From: QGNO01 sp964493125
Lineage (GTDB): Bacteria > Chloroflexota > Dehalococcoidia > Lucifugimonadales > QGNO01
Length of the DNA stretch: 64,000 nt
Direction: 5' to 3'
Assembly (NCBI GenBank): GCA_964493125.1
Contig: CAZBMS010000003.1
Span: forward strand, 1-64,000
Below, one piece after another: positions 27,616 through 34,942 of this stretch; positions within the stretch are counted from its first letter, which is position 1, and the number at the start of each line of letters is the position of its first letter. Under the pieces are notes generated by a model. It searched no databases. It saw only the letters and a list, made by a program, of their open reading frames with translations, and was not told the origin of the DNA. A program made the translations under genes and the position numbers.

Positions 27616-28645
27616 TTGCCCAAAAAGAGGCTTGGTTGGTTGATTCTTTGTCTTTGTATGGCAAGCCTAAATGTTGATATGCCTTCGAAGTTGCCACTCG
27701 ACCACGTGGGGTCCTAGTGACAAATCCCATCTGAATTAGATAGGGTTCATAAACGTCCATTATTGTGTCTGGTTCCTCGCTTATCGAAGCTCCTATAGTC
27801 TCCAAGCCCACGGGCCCCCCATCAAACTTTTCCACTAGGGCACGGAGTATCTTGTGATCCAGATCATCTAGGCCCAATACATCAATCTCAAGTCCTGAAA
27901 GTGCCTCTTTAGCAATATCTACACCGACTGCCCCATCAACCATCACCTGAGCGTAATCTCTAACTCGTTTTAGTAGTCTATTCGCGACCCTAGGAGTACC
28001 TCGAGATCTTCTTGAGATCTCCTCTAGCCCCTCATCTGCGGCAGTTATTTGTAGAATCGTGGCCGACCGTTGTAGTAACTGTAATATCGCCTCAGACTCG
28101 TAGAAGTCTAAGCGGAATAATAGCCCGAACCGGTTTCTTAATGGTGCACTAATCTGAGCATATCGGGTAGTAGCCCCAATCAGGGTGAAAGGTGGGACTT
28201 TGAGATTGATCGCCCTAGCTCCAAGGCCCTTACCCATTAGCCACGAAAGGAAAAAGTCCTCCATGGCAGGGTACAAAACTTCTTCCACTGTCCTATTTAG
28301 TCTATGAATTTCATCGATGAAAAGTACGTCATTGGGACGCAAGCTAGTCAAAATAGCTGCCATGTCCCCAGGCCTTTCGATTGCAGGGCCCGATGTAACC
28401 TTAATGTTTACCCCCATCTCAGATGCAACAATATTCGCTAGGGTAGTTTTTCCTAATCCAGGGGGGCCGTATAGAAGTAAGTGATCCAGCGCCTCGTCAC
28501 GCTGCCTCGCAGCAGCCATAGCGATACCAAGATTGTACTTTATCTTGTCTTGGCCAACGTAGTCAGCAATCTTGCGTGGGCGCAAATTTGATTCAAGATG
28601 CGTATCTTCTTCTGCCTGTTTTCCAGAGACAAGTCTTTCAGTCAT
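27590..28645 (-). CDS. ruvB: Holliday junction branch migration ATPase RuvB
   Basis: Hexameric AAA+ motor that drives branch migration with RuvA. In 351 residues: Walker A GPPGLGKT at 60-67, Walker B FIDEIHRLNR, sensor 1 GATTR, the arginine finger region APLRNRFG, and the C-terminal winged helix with TPRGRVAT. ruvA and ruvC are not adjacent but lie together about 22 kb away in the window. It overlaps the DUF192 gene downstream and sits 67 bp after an MFS gene. Confidence 0.97.
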   Translation of the reverse strand: MTERLVSGKQAEEDTHLESNLRPRKIADYVGQDKIKYNLGIAMAAARQRDEALDHLLLYGPPGLGKTTLANIVASEMGVNIKVTSGPAIERPGDMAAILTSLRPNDVLFIDEIHRLNRTVEEVLYPAMEDFFLSWLMGKGLGARAINLKVPPFTLIGATTRYAQISAPLRNRFGLLFRLDFYESEAILQLLQRSATILQITAADEGLEEISRRSRGTPRVANRLLKRVRDYAQVMVDGAVGVDIAKEALSGLEIDVLGLDDLDHKILRALVEKFDGGPVGLETIGASISEEPDTIMDVYEPYLIQMGFVTRTPRGRVATSKAYQHLGLPYKDKESTNQASFWASASTQTPE

Positions 28646-28712
28646 GCTCGATTATCCCTATGCAATCCAGATCGCCATGATACCACGCTGATTAAGCAGC
28701 TGAAATACCAAG

Positions 28713-29987
28713 CTATACCCCATTTCTTTCTGGCTTCCTCAAGAACAATAACAAAAGGACAGCTGCTAAAGCTGCAGACATTCCAGTCCCAACTATGAAT
28801 ATTGAGTAGCTCTCCGTGGTGTCAAATATCCAACCGGCCAGTACTGTCGCTATCATACCTACAATTCCGAAGCTGTTAAGTATTCCCCTGAGCCTAGCAA
28901 ATGACCGCCGACCATAATATTCTCCCAGGATAGAGTAGTTAGCAGGGGACACATTCGCACCAAAAGCAAACAGGATTGCAAACAGGTAAATTGCTAATTT
29001 CCCGTTGGCAAAATCCAGAATGATTAAAGACAAAGCAACCGCCACCTGGCCGATTACCAAAATATGTTTTTTACTCCACCTGTCGCCAAGCCAGCCCACA
29101 AGCAGTATTAATGGGGTAGCGGTCAGAGCTACCAATCCAACCATATTAGCTCCTCCCTGCTCAGTAAGGCCTTTCCAAACAAAAATTGGGATAAAGTGGA
29201 CCTGAAACGCCGAGTTCATAGTGGTTCTTACGGTTGTGCTAAATGCAATTAACCAAAATGAGGGCATCTTTAACGTCTCCCCAAAATCGAACCCGTCCGG
29301 CAAACTTGCTTGCGCGACTAATGGATCCTTTTTATGTGCGGAATCTCCTACTTCCGATTGGAGAGCCTCCACGCCATCTGGCAAAAGACCCATGGACTCC
29401 GGGGAGCGACGAATTAACAATGCTAATGGCAGGGACACTACAAGCACAACAAGTCCAGAGAGGATAGATGCCATTCTCCATCCATGAGTTATAGCAATAG
29501 CAGCGATTATGGGAGTGAAAATTGCTGGCCCTAATCTAACCGAAGAGGAGCAAATGCTCATTGCCCGAGTGCGATATTTCATAAACCAAAGATTGGCCAC
29601 GGCATGCATGCATTGAAGAAATCCCATTTGAAATCCAAGGGCAACCCAACCAACATAAACCAATACAAACGTTAACTCGTTATGTACAGTGGTTAATGCA
29701 ATAAGACCAGTCCCTCCCAACAGGGCTCCCACAAAAATCGGAAGCCTTGGTCCACGACGATCTATTATCCAGCCTACCAAGGGTCCCTCAATCCCCCCCT
29801 CGAGCCTTGCAAGGGAAAACAGTAAAGATAGAGCGGCCCTTCCTATTTCAAGTTCTCGTGTCAGAGGAAGAAAGAATACAGAAACTACTGAGGAGTGGAC
29901 CGATCCAACCATGGTTATCGTGCTTCCAGCCGCCAATATCCACCATCCGTAGTAAATCGAACCTTTTTTGCTCCTAGTCATTTGCAT
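28713..29987 (-). CDS. MFS transporter, oxalate:formate antiporter/monocarboxylate-like
   Basis: Twelve-helix major facilitator. YYGWWILAAGSTITMVGSV near the N terminus is typical of the monocarboxylate/oxalate-formate branch, followed by GWIIDRRGPRLPIFVGA, the TM2-3 signature, and a second-half GWLGDRWSKKHILVIG. The frame opens at TTG 30047, but residues before the YYGWW helix do not resemble the family; I place the start at ATG 29987 (29981 is nearly as good), giving 424 residues. No clear SD precedes either. Substrate is not predictable. Confidence 0.82.
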   Translation of the reverse strand: MQMTRSKKGSIYYGWWILAAGSTITMVGSVHSSVVSVFFLPLTRELEIGRAALSLLFSLARLEGGIEGPLVGWIIDRRGPRLPIFVGALLGGTGLIALTTVHNELTFVLVYVGWVALGFQMGFLQCMHAVANLWFMKYRTRAMSICSSSVRLGPAIFTPIIAAIAITHGWRMASILSGLVVLVVSLPLALLIRRSPESMGLLPDGVEALQSEVGDSAHKKDPLVAQASLPDGFDFGETLKMPSFWLIAFSTTVRTTMNSAFQVHFIPIFVWKGLTEQGGANMVGLVALTATPLILLVGWLGDRWSKKHILVIGQVAVALSLIILDFANGKLAIYLFAILFAFGANVSPANYSILGEYYGRRSFARLRGILNSFGIVGMIATVLAGWIFDTTESYSIFIVGTGMSAALAAVLLLLFLRKPERNGV

Positions 29988-30139
29988 TAAATCGTAAACG
30001 CACTCCGTTATTGTGGCCGATGGTACGACCAACATCCAGTTCTTCAAGAAAATTAATGGCCAATAGCAAATTTCTTCCTATCGCACCTTACTCCCTTTGT
30101 AAGGAACGCTCAAATGAACAAGATTCTGTACTAATTAAC

Positions 30140-30169
30140 TTGACACCTATCCTGAGATGTTCTTATAAT
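30140..30169 (+). promoter_or_regulatory. Consensus promoter of the DUF177-rpmF-fabD-nusB-acpP run
   Basis: Perfect TTGACA (30140-30145) and perfect TATAAT (30164-30169) at 18 bp. It is the strongest promoter I find in the window. Transcription would begin near 30176, about 340 nt before rpmF. Confidence 0.85.
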
Positions 30170-30208
30170 CCCTAGCCTTGTAGAGAGTTTTTTCGGCAGT
30201 GAGTTTTT

Positions 30209-30478
30209 ATGAGATTTAATGTTGCCATCCTTCTAATGGAAACCGTAGACGCCAGGCGTGAAAACTGGCTTGGTAATCCGGACGCACAAAGTGAGACAAC
30301 TGGTGAAATAGCATCCCAAGAAAAACTGCAGTGGCTCTTGTTTAATTGGGGCCGATCGGTCTTAGAGGATATTTTAGCTTTTATAAATATAGCCAATGTG
30401 AAATGCTTAGGTCTCTGCCTCTACTTTAGGATAAAATTAAGTCTATATTCATTTATTAAAGCTGGGTATTCAAGTTAG
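30209..30478 (+). CDS. C-terminally truncated DUF177 (YceD-like) protein
   Basis: An 89-residue frame sits where many bacteria carry the DUF177/YceD gene, immediately before rpmF. Its N terminus (MRFNVAILLMETVDARREN) and the later stretch KCLGLCLYFRIKLSL resemble the DUF177 start (MxxNVAxLLxxPxG) and its CSRCLxxF segment. A full DUF177 protein has about 170 residues; the whole C-terminal half, with the second cysteine cluster, is absent and only 39 bp remain before rpmF. It is either a decayed gene or a shortened functional form. DUF177 proteins are linked to 23S rRNA/ribosome biogenesis. The SD is weak. Confidence 0.5.
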   Translation: MRFNVAILLMETVDARRENWLGNPDAQSETTGEIASQEKLQWLLFNWGRSVLEDILAFINIANVKCLGLCLYFRIKLSLYSFIKAGYSS

Positions 30479-30517
30479 TAATTAGCAATATGTTGGTAAT
30501 ATAGAAGAGAGGATTTT

Positions 30518-30718
30518 GTGGGAGCTCTACCAAAAAAGAAAAGAACTCAGTCAAGAAAGCGGACGCGCTGGAGCCACTCCGCCCTAACGCCAGTGAGCCT
30601 GTCAATTTGTCCCCAGTGCAGGGTCGCGAAGCGGTCGCATCGCGTTTGCGGTAACTGTGGCTATTATGCAGGGAGAGAGGTTATTTCCCCCAAGGGGGCT
30701 ACTTCAAACGAGGCCTAA
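30518..30718 (+). CDS. rpmF: 50S ribosomal protein L32
   Basis: Zinc-ribbon protein of the large ribosomal subunit. The 66 residues read MGALPKKKRTQSRKRTRW at the basic N terminus, then CPQC and CGNCGYYAGREVI, giving the four-cysteine zinc form. Start is GTG 30518 with GAGAGG five bases away. fabD follows after 43 bp; the rpmF-fatty-acid-synthesis linkage is widespread in bacteria. Confidence 0.95.
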   Translation: MGALPKKKRTQSRKRTRWSHSALTPVSLSICPQCRVAKRSHRVCGNCGYYAGREVISPKGATSNEA

Positions 30719-30761
30719 GGCTGCGCCCGCAAGTATATTTAGTATTTATCAGGAGCAAATA

Positions 30762-31721
30762 ATGGCTCTTTCATCGACCTCCCAAAATACGAATAGCAAG
30801 ATAGCATTCCTTTTTCCAGGACAAGGTTCGCAATCAGTGGGCATGGGGCTTGATCTCTATGAGAACTCGACTGCGGCTAAAGAGATATTTAATACAGCTG
30901 ACGAGGTGCTAGAGCGCCCACTTTCGAAAATAATGTTCGAGGGCCCCCCTGAGGAGCTAAGCAACACCATCAATTCTCAGCCAGCCCTACTAACCACCAG
31001 CTTGGCCACCCTAGCCGCAACAAAAGAAAGGTTTGCCGACTTGCTCGATAAAGATGTGGTGTTCATGGCGGGACACAGCTTAGGGGAGTATACCGCCTTG
31101 GCTGCATCTGGGGTAATTGATCTTCCTGATGCAGTCTGGCTTGTTCAAGAGCGGGGGCGTCTTATGCAAGAGGCGTGCGACGATAATCCAGGATCTATGG
31201 CTGCAGTGTTAGGGCTAGAAGAAAGTGTCGTGGAAGAGGTTTGTAGAGAAACCGGGACACAAATAGCCAACATAAATACCCCCGGTCAAATCGTTATCAG
31301 CGGTGAGAAAGACGCTATCAGAAGAGCTGTCGATAAATCATCTGAGAAAGGCGCAAAGAAAAGTATCCTATTAAAGGTTAGCGGGGCATTCCATTCATAT
31401 TTGATGGGATCTGCAATGAAAGGAATGCAGCAGGCGCTAGATGCGGTTCAATTTAGGAACCCTGGCACTCCTATTATAGCTAACTGTACGGCCAAGCCTA
31501 TGAAAACCTCATCAGAAATCAAAGAAGAATTAGCCCAGCAGCTTTGTGGTTGTGTGCGATGGGAAGATTCGATCAAATACATGGTCAATTTAGGTGTATC
31601 AAAATTTTACGAGTTTGGGCCTGGGAAAATCTTAACAAACATGATGAAGCGCATTTCAGGTGATGTAGAGGCCACTCCCATAGACAGCATGTCGTCAGTG
31701 CAAGAAATTGCTGGAAGTTAG
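30762..31721 (+). CDS. fabD: Malonyl-CoA:ACP transacylase
   Basis: Transfers malonyl from CoA to acyl carrier protein for fatty acid elongation. Family motifs: FLFPGQGSQSVGMG, the nucleophile elbow GHSLGEY with Ser106, and the catalytic His in SGAFHSYLM. I start at ATG 30762 (319 residues), which has AGGAG six bases upstream; the frame extends back into rpmF but those residues are unrelated to the family. The substrate carrier acpP is encoded two genes downstream. Confidence 0.96.
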   Translation: MALSSTSQNTNSKIAFLFPGQGSQSVGMGLDLYENSTAAKEIFNTADEVLERPLSKIMFEGPPEELSNTINSQPALLTTSLATLAATKERFADLLDKDVVFMAGHSLGEYTALAASGVIDLPDAVWLVQERGRLMQEACDDNPGSMAAVLGLEESVVEEVCRETGTQIANINTPGQIVISGEKDAIRRAVDKSSEKGAKKSILLKVSGAFHSYLMGSAMKGMQQALDAVQFRNPGTPIIANCTAKPMKTSSEIKEELAQQLCGCVRWEDSIKYMVNLGVSKFYEFGPGKILTNMMKRISGDVEATPIDSMSSVQEIAGS

Positions 31722-31728
31722 AGCAAAC

Positions 31729-32220
31729 GTGATCACATCTACAAAGAGCAGTAAGATAACGGAACAGAAGAGATCCAGAAGGAAAAGCAGTGCTGGTCGT
31801 CGCACTGCTCGCGCAGCCGTTTTGCAAGTCCTATACGAATTAGACACCACTGATCATCCGATAGAAGAATCCTTCAGCTGGATTGTCTCCGAAAAGCGCC
31901 TGAATGACGATGGCGTTAGTTTTGCTTGGGAAACGACCAAAGGGGTCCAAGGCGCCAGTCGATCCTTGGACAATGAGATAAAAAAGCATACCGCCCGATG
32001 GCCAATCTATCAATTATCGGCAGTAGACAGAAATATATTAAGAATAGCAATATATGAAATGAGTTCAAATGGTGGAGTTTCTGAAAAAGTAGCTATTAAC
32101 GAAGCCGTTGAACTGGCAAAAAGATTTGGAGGGGATAATTCGTATCGGTTTATAAATGGCGTTCTAGCATCATTTATTTCGTCCAAGCTACAAGGCTTAA
32201 GCCCCCCTAGCGGAAACTGA
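31729..32220 (+). CDS. nusB: Transcription antitermination factor NusB
   Basis: Helical RNA-binding factor that, with NusE/S10, promotes antitermination on rRNA operons. The 163-residue product has the NusB pattern RRTARAAVLQVLYELD, the middle helix QLSAVDRNILRIAIYEM and the C-terminal VAINEAVELAKRFGGDNSYRFINGVL. A basic tail of about 30 residues precedes the domain. GTG 31729 follows GGAAG by 11 bases; TTG 31708, overlapping fabD, is an alternative start. Confidence 0.93.
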   Translation: MITSTKSSKITEQKRSRRKSSAGRRTARAAVLQVLYELDTTDHPIEESFSWIVSEKRLNDDGVSFAWETTKGVQGASRSLDNEIKKHTARWPIYQLSAVDRNILRIAIYEMSSNGGVSEKVAINEAVELAKRFGGDNSYRFINGVLASFISSKLQGLSPPSGN

Positions 32221-32245
32221 TACTTTAAATTAAGGAGGCCATACT

Positions 32246-32506
32246 ATGGCATCAATTTTTGACCGGGTTAAAACGCTAGTTGTTGACAAGCTCAGCGCAG
32301 ATGAAGAATCTGTAACTTTGGAGTCCCACTTTACTAACGACCTAAATGCCGATTCACTTGACTTAGTAGAGCTAATAATGGCCTTTGAAGAAGAATTTTC
32401 ACAAGACGGAGATCCTGTTGAAATCTCCGATGAAGATGCAGAAAAAATAAATACTGTCGGCGATGCAGTCGAGTATATCAGAGGGAAAGGTATAGCTGAT
32501 AGCTAA
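32246..32506 (+). CDS. acpP: Acyl carrier protein
   Basis: Small acidic carrier of growing fatty acyl chains. The 86 residues contain the phosphopantetheine attachment site DLNADSLDLVE with Ser37, and helix IV near DAVEYI. A textbook AAGGAGG lies eight bases before ATG 32246, the strongest ribosome site in this operon, fitting the very high level of ACP. A terminator-like hairpin follows at 32570-32601. Confidence 0.97.
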   Translation: MASIFDRVKTLVVDKLSADEESVTLESHFTNDLNADSLDLVELIMAFEEEFSQDGDPVEISDEDAEKINTVGDAVEYIRGKGIADS

Positions 32507-32569
32507 ATGAACCTCTCCTAACTACACAGCAGTAAGCTTTATATGTGCCCGTCTCCCTGTTTGTTTTAT

Positions 32570-32601
32570 CTAAACTAGGCGTCCCTTAACACCTAGTTTA
32601 G
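32570..32601 (+). terminator. Terminator-like hairpin after acpP
   Basis: CTAAACTAGG (32570-32579) pairs perfectly with CCTAGTTTAG (32592-32601) around a 12-base loop. The following GTTATTGCT is only moderately T-rich, so termination may be partial. Confidence 0.6.
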
Positions 32602-32615
32602 GTTATTGCTAATCT

Positions 32616-32643
32616 TTGTCTTATACAAGTAATAGAGTATACT
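32616..32643 (+). promoter_or_regulatory. Possible promoter of the udg-rnj-ftsK run
   Basis: TTGTCT (32616-32621) and TATACT (32638-32643) are 16 bp apart. The predicted start would lie about 2 nt before ATG 32652, implying a leaderless message. Weakly supported. Confidence 0.3.
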
Positions 32644-32651
32644 GGAAAGAT

Positions 32652-33254
32652 ATGCTAGATCTGCAACAGGTGGCCAGTCGGATACATAACTGTTTTGATT
32701 GCGACCTATCCCAATCGCGCACTAAAGCCGTTCCAGGAGAAGGCCCGGAAGATGCCGACCTGATGTTTATCGGTGAAGGCCCAGGATTCAATGAAGATCA
32801 GCAATCTCGCCCTTTCGTAGGGGCGGCTGGGCAATACCTCGAGGAACTTCTCGCCAAAATAAACATCAACCGTAATTCTGTGTTCATCACTAACATGGTC
32901 AAGTGTAGGCCCCCTAATAATAGAGACCCTTTTCCAGGAGAGATTGAGGCTTGTAGCAAATATATCGATGAGCAGATTAGGCTAGTCAGACCAAAAGTTA
33001 TAGTTACCTTAGGAAGACACTCTCTAGGCAAGTTTTTACCCGGGGAAACCATCGGCAAGGTTCATGGAAAGCCAAAACAAATAGGCAATTTAATCGTATA
33101 TCCTATATATCATCCTGCTGCTGCCCTGCGGCGACATTCATTGCGGATTGTACTTGAGAATGATTTCCAATTAATACCGTCGCTAGTGAGAGGCGATATT
33201 GAGAACGAATCAAATGACAATCATAAACCTCAACAACTCTCGTTGTTTGAGTAG
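32652..33254 (+). CDS. Uracil-DNA glycosylase, family 4 (4Fe-4S)
   Basis: Excises uracil from DNA as the first step of base excision repair. The four cluster ligands are Cys14 and Cys17 (NCFDCDL), Cys85 (VKCRPPNNRDP) and Cys101, with the usual spacing. Motif A is GEGPGFNEDQQSRPFVGAAGQ and motif B is in YHPAAALRR. ATG 32652 gives 200 residues starting as the family does; a TTG at 32616 would add 12 residues overlapping a promoter-like site. The extreme C terminus is QLSLF (195-199), a consensus beta-clamp binding motif, on a polar linker. Confidence 0.93.
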   Translation: MLDLQQVASRIHNCFDCDLSQSRTKAVPGEGPEDADLMFIGEGPGFNEDQQSRPFVGAAGQYLEELLAKININRNSVFITNMVKCRPPNNRDPFPGEIEACSKYIDEQIRLVRPKVIVTLGRHSLGKFLPGETIGKVHGKPKQIGNLIVYPIYHPAAALRRHSLRIVLENDFQLIPSLVRGDIENESNDNHKPQQLSLFE

Positions 33255-33263
33255 GTTCTAATC

Positions 33264-34925
33264 ATGGGTAAGCAAACCCTCAAAGTAATTCCTCTTGGCG
33301 GCCTAGGCGAGATTGGCAAAAACATGATGGCCTTGGAGTCAGGAAAGGACTTAATAATCATCGATGCCGGCGTGCTCTTTCCCGGAGAGACCATGCCTGG
33401 AGTAGACTTAGTTATTCCAGACATCTCCTATCTGATCGAGAACAGGCACCGTATACGTGGCATCTTTATTACTCACGGCCACGAAGATCACATAGGCGCC
33501 CTACCTTACGTTCTTCAGAAACTAAAAGTGCCTGTATATGCTTCACGACTAGCAGTTGGATTAATAAAATTGAAGCTGAAAGGTCATGCCGTACTCCACG
33601 ACCCAAAACTCGTTGAAGTGGAATCAGGCGAGCAAATTAAATCGGGCATTTTCAAAGTGACTTTCTTTCCGGTTTCCCACAGCATCCCAGATGCAATGGG
33701 ACTCGCAATAAGCACTCCCCTTGGATTGGTAATACATACCGGGGATTTTAAAATAGATCTCGATCCTGCCACTGATAATCCTACCAACCTACTCCGGCTT
33801 GCGGAAATGTGCAGAAAGGGCACTTTTCTACTCTTATCAGACTCCACTTATGCGAATGTTCCAGGATACACGCCCTCTGAAGCCGTTGTAAGCAAAGAAA
33901 TGAGTGAGATTATCAGGAGGGCCGACGGAAGGGTAATGATAGCAACTTTTGCTTCCCTGCTGGCTAGGGTTCAGCAGATAATCGATGCGGCATACAAATA
34001 CGACAAAAAAGTCAGCGTAGTTGGCCGAAGCATGGTAAACAATGTAAAGCTAGCGATAGACTTAGGATACATAAGGGACCCTGGGAAAGTTTTCGTGCCG
34101 GTAAAAGAATTGAGGAAATATCCCCCTGAAAAGTCCGTGATAGTCATGACCGGTAGCCAAGGGGAGCCAACTTCTGCATTGACTCGAATTGCTAATCGTA
34201 TTCACCAAGACATCGAAATTACTCCTGGAGACACCGTTGTAGTCTCGTCTAGCCCAATACCTGGTAATGAGTTACCAGTCAGCCGCGTGATAGATAACTT
34301 ATTTAGGCAGGGCGCCTACGTCTTATACGACAAGACATCAACTGTTCACGTCCATGGTCACGCCAGTCAAGAAGAGTTAAAACTCGTACTTAACATTGTT
34401 CGGCCCAAATTTTTCGTGCCCGTCCATGGCGAATTCAGACACCTAGTGGCTCACAGAGAGCTAGCTATTACAATGGGTGTTCATCCTGATAAGGCCTTTA
34501 TCCTAGAAAGCGGGGACTTACTGGAGCTTTCGAATGATAAAGGCTGGTTTGGCGGTTCGGTTCCCGCTGAAAATATATATGTGGATGGCAATTTGTTTAG
34601 GGCAGATGAAAGCAACATTCTAAAAGAGAGAACGATGTTGTCAAGAGATGGTATAGTAGTTGTGAGCGTCCCGATTAATAGACACAGTGGGGCTGTATTG
34701 AGCCACCCTTCCGTAACGTCTGTGGGGTTTGTTGAATCAGGCGACTTTCCGAACGTGCTTGAGCAGATAGCAGATACCGTACTCCTTGAACTTAAGACAA
34801 TCTCCGAAAACGGAACTCTCAGCTCTAGTGCCATTGAAAGCAAAATTAACAAGTCGGTTGCGGCGTTGCTATTTAAGAAAACTAGGTTGCGCCCAATAGT
34901 TATCTCCTTTCCGGTTTTAACCTAG
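33264..34925 (+). CDS. rnj: Ribonuclease J
   Basis: Metallo-beta-lactamase/beta-CASP nuclease for mRNA decay and RNA maturation, with endo- and 5'-3' exonuclease activities. In 553 residues: IPLGGLGEIGKNM at the N terminus, the zinc motif H71-G-H73-E-D75-H76, the SDSTYAN and beta-CASP segment SVVGRSM, and HVHGHASQEELKL with FVPVHGEFRHL, then the C-terminal domain. It starts 9 bp after the glycosylase stop and precedes ftsK by 17 bp. A single rnj copy lies in the window; no RNase E was seen. Confidence 0.96.
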   Translation: MGKQTLKVIPLGGLGEIGKNMMALESGKDLIIIDAGVLFPGETMPGVDLVIPDISYLIENRHRIRGIFITHGHEDHIGALPYVLQKLKVPVYASRLAVGLIKLKLKGHAVLHDPKLVEVESGEQIKSGIFKVTFFPVSHSIPDAMGLAISTPLGLVIHTGDFKIDLDPATDNPTNLLRLAEMCRKGTFLLLSDSTYANVPGYTPSEAVVSKEMSEIIRRADGRVMIATFASLLARVQQIIDAAYKYDKKVSVVGRSMVNNVKLAIDLGYIRDPGKVFVPVKELRKYPPEKSVIVMTGSQGEPTSALTRIANRIHQDIEITPGDTVVVSSSPIPGNELPVSRVIDNLFRQGAYVLYDKTSTVHVHGHASQEELKLVLNIVRPKFFVPVHGEFRHLVAHRELAITMGVHPDKAFILESGDLLELSNDKGWFGGSVPAENIYVDGNLFRADESNILKERTMLSRDGIVVVSVPINRHSGAVLSHPSVTSVGFVESGDFPNVLEQIADTVLLELKTISENGTLSSSAIESKINKSVAALLFKKTRLRPIVISFPVLT

Positions 34926-34942
34926 GAGGAATCTTCGAGCAT

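Noticed and set aside
28646..30047. Long N-terminal extension of the MFS protein from TTG 30047
   Set aside because: The first 20 residues do not resemble the family, which begins shortly before the YYGWW helix.
30176..30517. Non-coding RNA (tmRNA, RNase P RNA, SRP RNA or 6S) after the strong promoter
   Set aside because: None of the conserved cores of these RNAs is present; the DUF177-like frame before rpmF explains the region better.
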